Shown: piece after piece, positions 7,322 to 14,328 of the stretch
Layout of the letters: each line of letters starts with the position of its first letter
Position numbering within the stretch: the first letter of the stretch is position 1
Assembly (NCBI RefSeq): GCF_021246445.1
Contig: NZ_JAJQXW010000001.1
Span: 1,134,168 to 1,198,167, forward strand
Direction: 5' to 3'
Origin: Rhabdothermincola salaria
Lineage (GTDB): Bacteria; Actinomycetota; Acidimicrobiia; Acidimicrobiales; Acidimicrobilacustridaceae
Length of the DNA stretch: 64,000 bases
Notes under the pieces: generated by a model
Told to the model about the DNA's origin: nothing
What the model saw: the letters and a program-made list of their open reading frames with translations, nothing else
Database searches by the model: none
Translations under genes and position numbers: made by a program

Positions 7322-7906
7322 ATGCCCACGAACCACCTCGACGGTGCTGCTGTCGCCTTCCTCGTCGCCAACGAGGGCGTCGAGCAGGTCGAGCTGACCG
7401 AGCCCTGGAAGGCGGTCGAGCAGGCCGGTGGCAGACCCGTGCTCGTCGCCCCCGAGTCGGGTGACGTGCAGGCCTTCGACCACCTCGACAAGGCCGACAC
7501 CTTCACGGTGGACCGCACCGTCCCCGACGTCTCGCCCCACGACTTCGTCGGTCTCGTGCTCCCCGGTGGCGTCGCCAACCCCGACCAGCTGCGCACCGAC
7601 CCCCACGCCGTCAACCTGGTGCGCACCTTCGTCGACGCCGGCAAGCCCGTGGCCGCCATCTGCCACGCCCCGTGGATGCTGATCGACGCCGCGGTCGCCC
7701 GCAACCGCCTGCTCACCAGCTGGCCGAGCCTGCGCATCGACCTCAGGAACGCAGGCGCCAACTGGGTCGACGCCGAGGTCATGGTCTGCCGCAACGGGCC
7801 CAACACCTTGATCACCTCCCGCAACCCGGGCGACCTCCCGGCCTTCTGCGGGGCCCTGCTCGAGGAGCTCGCCGGGGCTCGGGAGCGCACCGCCACCCGG
7901 TCCTGA
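7322..7906 (+). CDS. DJ-1/PfpI family protein (protease/deglycase-like)
   Basis: A 194-residue single-domain member of the class I glutamine amidotransferase-like superfamily, PfpI/YhbO type. The nucleophile elbow is AAICHAPWML with Cys114-His115, and the acidic partner is Glu18 in ANEGVEQ. LVLPGGVANPDQLR precedes the nucleophile as usual. Relatives include PfpI-type peptidases and proteins reported to protect against glycation or oxidation; no specific substrate can be claimed. It starts at ATG 7322. It is read away from the interrupted GAF-EAL gene and precedes the thioesterase gene by about 50 bases. Confidence 0.9.
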   Translation: MPTNHLDGAAVAFLVANEGVEQVELTEPWKAVEQAGGRPVLVAPESGDVQAFDHLDKADTFTVDRTVPDVSPHDFVGLVLPGGVANPDQLRTDPHAVNLVRTFVDAGKPVAAICHAPWMLIDAAVARNRLLTSWPSLRIDLRNAGANWVDAEVMVCRNGPNTLITSRNPGDLPAFCGALLEELAGARERTATRS

Positions 7907-7957
7907 TCCCGTTCGCTCGCTCGGGGGCGGGCCGCCGGTTGGTTAGGTTCGGAGCTC

Positions 7958-8770
7958 GTGACGGACATCCCCACCGACCTCACCAGCGTTCCGGCCCGGA
8001 TCGGCGTCGAGTTCGCCGTCGTCGACGGCCAGCTCGTCGGATCCCTCCTCCCCCACCCAGGGCTGTGCGAGCGGGGCCTGCTCCCCATCGCCGCGCTCGT
8101 GTACCTGTCCGACGCGGTGGCCGGCATCACCATCGACACCGACCCCGACACCTGGGCCTTCACCTCCCAGCTCTCGGTACGCCGGCCGCTCGTCGCCTCG
8201 CCCCGCCCGGTCGAGGCCCGGACCACCACGTTGCGCGGCGGCTCGAGGTCGACGACCTGTGAGGTGGCGCTGAGGGTCGACGGCGCCGAGTGGGGGACGT
8301 CGATCGCCGGGTTCGCCCGGGTCCCGCGACGCGAAGGCGACCCACCCAAGGTGATGTTCGACCTGGCGGACGTCCCTCGGGACTTCGGGCTCCCACCCCT
8401 GGAGGAGCCGCTGCGCCGGGCAGCCGGCTTCGAATCGGTCGACCCGGCGTCGGGGATCGTTCGCGTCGCACTCTCCCCCGCCATCGCCAACCCGGCCGGG
8501 GCCATGCAGGGCGGCATCGTCGCCGGGCTGGCCGAGGCGGCCGCCGAGGACCTGGCCGACCACCACCGGGCATGCGGCACGGACCGCCACGCGGTGTCCG
8601 ACATCGAGGTCTTCTACCTCGCCCAGAACCGGGTCTCACCCATCGCCACCCGGGCTCGCTTCGTGGGCCCACCCGACCAGGGCACCATCCGCGTCGACCT
8701 CGTCGACGACGACGGACGGGGCCGGGTCACCACCGCCGTCGTGCTGCGCGTCGGACCCGCCCCGGGCTGA
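7958..8770 (+). CDS. Double-hotdog acyl-CoA thioesterase-like protein
   Basis: A 270-residue protein with two hotdog repeats. The first half has LLPIAALVYLSDAVAGI and the second NPAGAMQGGIVAGLAEAAAED, the PaaI-type pattern in which a Gly-rich turn leads into the central helix, followed by SDIEVFYLAQNRVSPIATRAR. Such proteins hydrolyse acyl-CoA thioesters or bind acyl-CoA. The acyl chain used cannot be read from the sequence. The GTG at 7958 is chosen because the fold starts near residue 12. Confidence 0.8.
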   Translation: MTDIPTDLTSVPARIGVEFAVVDGQLVGSLLPHPGLCERGLLPIAALVYLSDAVAGITIDTDPDTWAFTSQLSVRRPLVASPRPVEARTTTLRGGSRSTTCEVALRVDGAEWGTSIAGFARVPRREGDPPKVMFDLADVPRDFGLPPLEEPLRRAAGFESVDPASGIVRVALSPAIANPAGAMQGGIVAGLAEAAAEDLADHHRACGTDRHAVSDIEVFYLAQNRVSPIATRARFVGPPDQGTIRVDLVDDDGRGRVTTAVVLRVGPAPG

Positions 8771-8833
8771 CGACGAGCACCCGCACACGACACTCGTACC
8801 GAGCCCGCCGGACCGGGCGATGGCGGGCCGCCC

Positions 8834-9577
8834 TCAGGACGGTGGGGTCGGGGGCGCGATGTCGTCGATGACGAGGCGACGAGCCCTCAGCGCCTCGTAC
8901 GTCGGCCGGGCGGCCTCGATGGCGCGGCGCACGCGCTCGTCGTCCACGGTCGGCGGTTCGGGATCGGGTGGCCGGAAACCGGCCGACGAGGCGGTGGAGC
9001 CGTGCCAGTCCTGCCAGCGCTCCCAACCGTCCGTCATCCCCGGCTCCCAGGCCAACGCCTCTGGCCGGAAGGCCAGACCGACCCGCTCGCACCAGGCCTG
9101 CAGCACCGCTTCGGGGCGGCGTCGCACGTCGTCGGAGTCCAACACCACCGCCTCGTGCCCAGCGTCTTCCACCCGGGCGACCAACCGTTCCACCGCGTCG
9201 AAGCCCACCTCCTCGGCGGTGAAGTCCGGCCAGCCCCTCGCCAGCGACGGGACCGACCAGGCCGGGTCTCGCACCAGGAACGTGTGACGGCACCCGTCCA
9301 ACAGCGTGGCGTCGACCGCGGGCAGCGCCTGGTAGGCCATGTCCTTGACGAAGGTGGGCCGCTCCCGTGCAGCACGCAGCAGCTCGGAGCGCACGGCGGA
9401 GAAGGTCGCCTCCGGGGCGCTGCACCCGAACCGCTCGGACCGGGCCTCGGGCCCGTCGTAGTACGCCGCGGAGAACGGCTCGCTCACCACGACGAGGTCG
9501 CCCCGCTCGGCGACCATGCGCTCGAACGCCGTCGACGCGCTGCGAGGCACGGCCCAGAGGGCCAACAACGGGGGCAT
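8834..9577 (-). CDS. Sulfotransferase family protein
   Basis: A 247-residue P-loop protein. The N-terminal VPRSASTAFERM matches the 5'-phosphosulfate-binding loop of PAPS-dependent sulfotransferases, and the later HTFLVRDPAWSVPSL block matches their 3'-phosphate-binding strand-helix. The ATG at 9577 places the P-loop at about residue 10, as expected. The acceptor is unknown, and proteins of this subfamily are often only distantly related to characterised enzymes. An arylsulfatase and an AlkP-superfamily enzyme are elsewhere in the window but not adjacent. It diverges from the nitroreductase fusion gene. Confidence 0.8.
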   Translation of the reverse strand: MPPLLALWAVPRSASTAFERMVAERGDLVVVSEPFSAAYYDGPEARSERFGCSAPEATFSAVRSELLRAARERPTFVKDMAYQALPAVDATLLDGCRHTFLVRDPAWSVPSLARGWPDFTAEEVGFDAVERLVARVEDAGHEAVVLDSDDVRRRPEAVLQAWCERVGLAFRPEALAWEPGMTDGWERWQDWHGSTASSAGFRPPDPEPPTVDDERVRRAIEAARPTYEALRARRLVIDDIAPPTPPS

Positions 9578-9664
9578 CGACCGAGCGTAGCCATCGGCCC
9601 TCGGCGGTGACCGAGACCGTCCCGTAGGGTCACCGGCGCACGCGCACTCGCCCGAGGGGGGCAC

Positions 9665-10789
9665 ATGGGGCAACGAGACAGCCGCCTGGCGGTCGTGGAG
9701 CAGTTCTTCGAGGGACCGCGCCAGCTCGATCGGCTCGACCTCATGACCGACGACGTCGAATGGTGGAACGGGCTCGGCCGGTTCCCCGCCGCCCCGGGCC
9801 AGACCGTGTTCCGGGGCAAGGACGAGATCGGTCGACTGGTCCTCGGCCGGGCCCCGTCGCCTCCCCAGCCCAACGGCCGCCGGGTCGACCGCTACGACCT
9901 CACCACCGCCCGCTTCGACGACGTGCACGTGGTCGCCGACGGTGCGTACGTGTTCCGCCAGCACACGTACCGGGCCACCACTCGCGCCGGGCGCCCCTAC
10001 GAGAACGTCTACGGCTTCTTGTTCCGCTTCGCCGACGACGACCGCATCGACCGCATCTGGGAGCACTGGGGCACCCTCACCGCCTACGAGACCCTCTTCC
10101 AGGGCCCGCTCGTCGTGCACGACCCCGACCTGTTGTTGCAGACCACGCCCTCGGTGCGGCGGCGACTCGATCTCGAACGCCCCGTCGAACGGGACGTGCT
10201 CGAGGAGTGCCTCGACCTGGCGGTGCACGCTCCCAACGGCTCCAACACCCAGCCCTACCGGTTCCTCTTCGTCGACGACGCCGATCGCCGCGCCGCCCTC
10301 GCCGACATCTACCGCGCCGCCATGGCCGACTTCGTGGCCCGGCCCCGCACCGACGCGGCCGAGGACAACGTGGACCGCAGCGGCGAAGCCCAGCAGCGCA
10401 TCGCCCGCAGCGTGGCCCACCTCGCCGAGCACCTCCACGAGGTGCCCGTGCTGTGCGTCCCCCTCGTGGCCGGGCGGACCGACGGCGCCGGGGCGGGAGC
10501 CCACGCCGACCGGACCAGTGCGTTCTGGCAGGCCAACCGCTGGGGGTCGGTGATCCCCGCCCTGTGGTCGTTCATGCTGGCTCTGCGCTCTCGCGGGCTC
10601 GGCTCGGCGTGGACCACGCTCACGCTCGTGCGCGAGCGCGAGGTGGCCGAGGTCCTCGACATCCCCTTCGAGAAGTGGATGCAGGTGGGCCTGTTCCCCA
10701 TCGCCCACACGATCGGGACCGACTTCCGACCCACGCCGCGCAGGCCTGCTGCCGAGATGATGCGCTGGAACGCGTTCCGAGGCGACTGA
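9665..10789 (+). CDS. NTF2/SnoaL-like domain fused to a nitroreductase-family domain
   Basis: A 374-residue fusion. Residues 1 to about 150 are a SnoaL/NTF2-like cone (VVEQFFEGPRQL, then DDVEWWNGLGRFP, FRGKDEIGRLV and NVYGFLFRFADDDRIDRIWEHW). Residues about 160-374 are a nitroreductase fold: ERDVLEECLDLAVHAPNGSNTQPYRF is the FMN-binding start, and GLGSAWTTLTL with VAEVLDIP is the C-terminal core. Nitroreductases use FMN and NAD(P)H to reduce nitro, quinone or flavin-like substrates. The NTF2 part could bind or preposition a hydrophobic substrate. There is no frameshift between the two parts. The start at ATG 9665 follows a purine-rich GAGGGGGG stretch. Confidence 0.85.
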   Translation: MGQRDSRLAVVEQFFEGPRQLDRLDLMTDDVEWWNGLGRFPAAPGQTVFRGKDEIGRLVLGRAPSPPQPNGRRVDRYDLTTARFDDVHVVADGAYVFRQHTYRATTRAGRPYENVYGFLFRFADDDRIDRIWEHWGTLTAYETLFQGPLVVHDPDLLLQTTPSVRRRLDLERPVERDVLEECLDLAVHAPNGSNTQPYRFLFVDDADRRAALADIYRAAMADFVARPRTDAAEDNVDRSGEAQQRIARSVAHLAEHLHEVPVLCVPLVAGRTDGAGAGAHADRTSAFWQANRWGSVIPALWSFMLALRSRGLGSAWTTLTLVREREVAEVLDIPFEKWMQVGLFPIAHTIGTDFRPTPRRPAAEMMRWNAFRGD

Positions 10790-10925
10790 CCCGCCGCGAC
10801 CAGCACGCACCGACCCCCCCCCGGCCGGGGCGCGACGTCCATCGGCGCCCGTCGCGCCGCCGCTGTCGCCTCGACCGGGCGCCCGAGGGATCGAGCCACA
10901 TCCGTGTCACGGCTACCGTGCCCGC

Positions 10926-12128
10926 ATGCTTCGACATGCACGACGCCTCATGGTGGCCCTCGTCGCCGCCGGGCTCGGCGCGGCCCTGCTCGGCGCCTGC
11001 TCCGACGGCGACCAGACGACCGCCAGCGAAGACCCCGCCACCACCGCCACCGCCCTCGGGGACCAGATCATCGCCGGCGACGATCCGCGTGCCGATCAGA
11101 TCGTGGGCATCGTCGACGAAGCAGTCGCCGAGCTCGACCTGCAGTCGGTGGTGTTCGGCGTGTGGGACGGCGACACCGAGGTGGTGCGCGGTGCGATGGA
11201 CGGGCCGGGCGCTTTCGCTCCCACCAGCCCGGACGCCCTGGTGCGGGTGGGCCAGCCCATGGAGTCGATGATGGCGACCGTGGCGCTGCAGCTCGACGAG
11301 GAAGACGTCCTCTCCCTCGACCAGACCGTCGAGTCCTACCTGCCTGACCTGGTCGACGGTGACCAGATCACGGTGGCCATGCTGGGCAACACCACGTCGG
11401 GGACGCCCGACTTCATCCCCAACGAGGCGTTCGTGGCGGCCGTCGACGCCAACCCGTTCCGGGAGTGGTCCTACGACGAGCTGCTCGACTACGCCCAGCA
11501 GTCGCCCCCCTTGTTCCCCCCTGGAGAGGGGTGGGCCTACTCCCACACCGACCTGGCCAGCCTGGGCGCCGTGCTGGAGGCGGCCACCGGCCAGACCATG
11601 GGCGAGCTGCTCGAGGAACGCATCTTCGACCCGCTGGACATGGACAGCGCCACATGGGTCACGAGCAACGAGATCGGCCAGCCGGCGTTCCACGCCTACA
11701 CGAACGAACGCGGGGTGTACGAGGAGTCCACCATGTGGAATCCCACCTGGGCCCTCAACAGCGGCAACATGAACGCGAACGTGGCCGACCTGGGGCGGTG
11801 GACGCGTGCGTTCGGCACCGGTGAGCTGGTCAGCGACGAGGCGTTCGCCCTCCAGCTCGACCCGGCCAACACCGCCGGGCTCGGTCCCATGACCGACGAG
11901 CGGTACTTCTCCTTCGGGATCGGCGTGCTCGGCGACTGGCTGGTGGCCAACCCGAGCCTCCAGGGCTACCGGGGCGTGACCGCCTATCTGTCCGACCCCT
12001 CGCTCACGATCGTCGTCTACACCACGGGCAACATCGACAACGCCGGCACCGACAACGACGCCATCACCGTGGCCAACCGCATCGCCGACCTCCTCTCGCC
12101 CGACGCCCCCCTCGACGCCCCGACCTGA
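10926..12128 (+). CDS. Degenerate serine beta-lactamase-like lipoprotein (predicted pseudoenzyme)
   Basis: A 400-residue lipoprotein with a signal peptide ending in the lipobox LLGAC (Cys25). The body aligns with class C beta-lactamase/D-alanyl-D-alanine carboxypeptidase-like hydrolases: SLDQTVESYLPDLV, TVAMLGNTTSGTPDF, FPPGEGWAYSHTDLASLGAVLE and FDPLDMDSATW. The catalytic motifs are lost. The SxxK position reads Gln110-Pro-Met-Glu113 (RVGQPMESMMA), the YxN position reads Tyr205-Ser-His207, and there is no HxG near the C-terminus. Reading frame and codon use are normal, so it is probably a maintained non-catalytic binding protein at the membrane. It is followed at 112 bases by an intact relative. 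Confidence 0.85.
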   Translation: MLRHARRLMVALVAAGLGAALLGACSDGDQTTASEDPATTATALGDQIIAGDDPRADQIVGIVDEAVAELDLQSVVFGVWDGDTEVVRGAMDGPGAFAPTSPDALVRVGQPMESMMATVALQLDEEDVLSLDQTVESYLPDLVDGDQITVAMLGNTTSGTPDFIPNEAFVAAVDANPFREWSYDELLDYAQQSPPLFPPGEGWAYSHTDLASLGAVLEAATGQTMGELLEERIFDPLDMDSATWVTSNEIGQPAFHAYTNERGVYEESTMWNPTWALNSGNMNANVADLGRWTRAFGTGELVSDEAFALQLDPANTAGLGPMTDERYFSFGIGVLGDWLVANPSLQGYRGVTAYLSDPSLTIVVYTTGNIDNAGTDNDAITVANRIADLLSPDAPLDAPT

Positions 12129-12240
12129 CGAGTCGGCCCCGACGATCCGCACGCGCTTGCGACGCCGACCGCCACCACGAAGCCGCCTCGGCCCACCGTG
12201 GGCCATGCTTGTCTGCTGACGATCCACCAGGAGCCCACCG

Positions 12241-13881
12241 ATGTCCGTCCGTCGCCCTGCTTTCCGAGTCCTCGCCGTGGGGCTGGTGCTCGCCGCCCTC
12301 GCGACGTCGTGCACCTCCGACGACGGTGACGACGGAGCCACCGCTCCGGATGCCACGGAGACATCCGTCGCCGTCGAGACGAACCACGACGACCAATCTC
12401 CCTCGGTCGTCTCCGCGGTCGCCATCCCCGACGGGCAGATCGACGCCGCCCTCGCGCAGTTGCCCGAGATCATCGAGGAGATGCAGGCCCGCAGCGGTGT
12501 CCCCGGCGTGGCGGTGGCGGTGGTCCACGACGACGAGGTCGTCTTCGCCGAGGGCTACGGCGTGCGCAGCACCGACACCGACGAGCCGGTCGACACCGAC
12601 ACCGTGTTCCAGATCGCCTCGCTCTCCAAGCCGGTGAGCGCCACCGCCATGGCCAGCCTGGTCGGCAAGGGCGAGATCGCCTGGGACGACCCCGTCGTCG
12701 AGCACTTGCCCGGCTTCGCGCTCTCCGACCCGGTCACCACCCAGCTGGTCACCGTCGCCGATCTGTTCTCGCACCGCAGCGGGCTTCCCGACCACGCCGG
12801 CGACCTGCTGGAGGACCTCGGCTACGACCGCACGGCGGTGCTCGAGCGGCTCCGCTTCCTTCCCCTCGACGCCTTCCGCGACAGCTACGCCTACACCAAC
12901 TTCGGGCTCACCGCGGCGGCCGAAGCAGCGGCCGCGGCCGTCGGGACCGAGTGGGCCGACATCGTCCAACAAGAGGTCTTCGACCCGCTCGGGATGTCGT
13001 CGTCGAGCGATCGCTTCGCCGACTACGAGGCCCGGGAGAACAAGGCCGCCACCCACGTCGAGGTCGACGGCGAGTGGCAGCCGCTCTACGTCCGCCAGCC
13101 CGACGCCCAATCGCCCGCCGGGGGCGTCAGCTCCTCGGCGAACGACATGGCCCAGTGGCTCCGGCTGCGCCTGGCCGAGGGCACCTACGACGGCGACCAG
13201 CTCATCGACCCCGAGGCGCTGGCCGCCACCACCACGCCACAGTCGCTCAGCGGGCCGCCGGCCACGCCCGACGCCCGCTCGGGCTTCTACGGCCTCGGCA
13301 TCGGCGTGGGCAACGACTGGACCGGCCGCGTACGCCTCAGCCACTCCGGGGCCTTCGCCCTCGGAGCGGCCACCGTGATCAACCTGCTCCCCTCCGAGGA
13401 CCTCGGCATCGTGGTGCTCACCAACGGCATGCCCGTCGGGCTCCCCGAGGCCATCGCCGCCACCTTCATGGACCTGGTCGAGACCGGTGAGGTCGAGCGT
13501 GACTGGCTCGACGGCTACGGAGCCGTCATGGCTCAGATGTTCGTGAACCCGAGCGTGCTGGCCGATGAGCAGCCTCCGGCGTTCCCCGCCCCGGCACGAG
13601 CCCCAGAGGCCTACCTGGGCACCTACGCCAACGACTACTACGGCCCCCTGGGCGTCGTCGTCGAAGGGGAGGGCCGCCTGGTCATGACCCTCGGCCCGGC
13701 ACCCGAGAGCTTCCTACTCACCCATTGGGACGGCGACCGCTTCGCGTACGAGCCGACCGGCGAGAACGCGGTCGGGATCAGCGAGGTCACCTTCGAGATG
13801 GGCCCCGACGGTCAGGCCACGACCGCTCGGGTCGAGTTCCTCGACCGCAACGGTCTCGGCACCTTCACCCGGACCAGCTGA
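12241..13881 (+). CDS. Serine beta-lactamase-like hydrolase lipoprotein
   Basis: A 546-residue exported lipoprotein with signal sequence and lipobox ATSC at Cys24. The penicillin-binding/beta-lactamase class C motifs are intact: Ser127-Leu-Ser-Lys130 in QIASLSKPVSA, Tyr218-Thr-Asn220 in YAYTNFG, and His368-Ser-Gly370 in RLSHSGAF. LFSHRSGLPDHAGDLL and EVFDPLGMSSSS are also family hallmarks. The last 110 residues form a separate beta domain (PEAYLGTYANDYYGPLGVVV) like the accessory domain often found in these hydrolases. The enzyme may be an esterase, peptidase or D,D-carboxypeptidase; substrate not determinable. ATG 12241 has AGGAG upstream. Confidence 0.9.
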   Translation: MSVRRPAFRVLAVGLVLAALATSCTSDDGDDGATAPDATETSVAVETNHDDQSPSVVSAVAIPDGQIDAALAQLPEIIEEMQARSGVPGVAVAVVHDDEVVFAEGYGVRSTDTDEPVDTDTVFQIASLSKPVSATAMASLVGKGEIAWDDPVVEHLPGFALSDPVTTQLVTVADLFSHRSGLPDHAGDLLEDLGYDRTAVLERLRFLPLDAFRDSYAYTNFGLTAAAEAAAAAVGTEWADIVQQEVFDPLGMSSSSDRFADYEARENKAATHVEVDGEWQPLYVRQPDAQSPAGGVSSSANDMAQWLRLRLAEGTYDGDQLIDPEALAATTTPQSLSGPPATPDARSGFYGLGIGVGNDWTGRVRLSHSGAFALGAATVINLLPSEDLGIVVLTNGMPVGLPEAIAATFMDLVETGEVERDWLDGYGAVMAQMFVNPSVLADEQPPAFPAPARAPEAYLGTYANDYYGPLGVVVEGEGRLVMTLGPAPESFLLTHWDGDRFAYEPTGENAVGISEVTFEMGPDGQATTARVEFLDRNGLGTFTRTS

Positions 13882-13884
13882 CCT

Positions 13885-14328
13885 TCACCCCGATCGGAAG
13901 TGCCGCGCCACCTGGCGCTCCAGCGCTTCGGCCGGCGCCGCGCCCGCCGCCACCCGGTCGCGCAGCTCGATGGTGTCGGCGATGGTCTGGCGGCCCTCTT
14001 CGGTCGACAGCCGACCCTCGGCGACAGCCCGGGTCAGATCGCACTCGAAGAGCGAGCAGGCCCGCGGGCGGTGCCGGGCGTAGATGGAGCACACGCCGTC
14101 GACCACCGCCGGGCACGGCAGTGCGAACACGGGCGGATCGGCCGCCACGATGACCTCCACCCCCATGGCCATGAGCGGCGCCCCGAGGTCGCTCTCGTCG
14201 CTCAGCGCCAAGTGGCTCAGCAAGGTGCCGTCGCAGCACAGACCGCAGCCGACGCACAGCGACGGGGAATCGGGGATCGACTCGCCGCTCATGGCCCAAC
14301 CATCGCGCACGCGGCCGTCAGGCGTCAT
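13885..14328 (-). CDS. YkgJ-family cysteine-cluster protein
   Basis: A 147-residue protein with the YkgJ-type Cys pattern CVGCGLCCDG, then LPCPAVVDGVCSIYARHRPRAC and FECDL, thought to bind zinc or an iron-sulfur cluster. The start is set by a 4-base ATGA overlap at 14325-14328 with the stop of the upstream membrane-protein gene, which implies translational coupling. An internal ATG at 14292 (MSGESIPDS) is a weaker alternative. The family has no settled function. Coupling to a lipid aminoacyl-transferase-like gene suggests a link to envelope chemistry. Confidence 0.82.
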   Translation of the reverse strand: MTPDGRVRDGWAMSGESIPDSPSLCVGCGLCCDGTLLSHLALSDESDLGAPLMAMGVEVIVAADPPVFALPCPAVVDGVCSIYARHRPRACSLFECDLTRAVAEGRLSTEEGRQTIADTIELRDRVAAGAAPAEALERQVARHFRSG

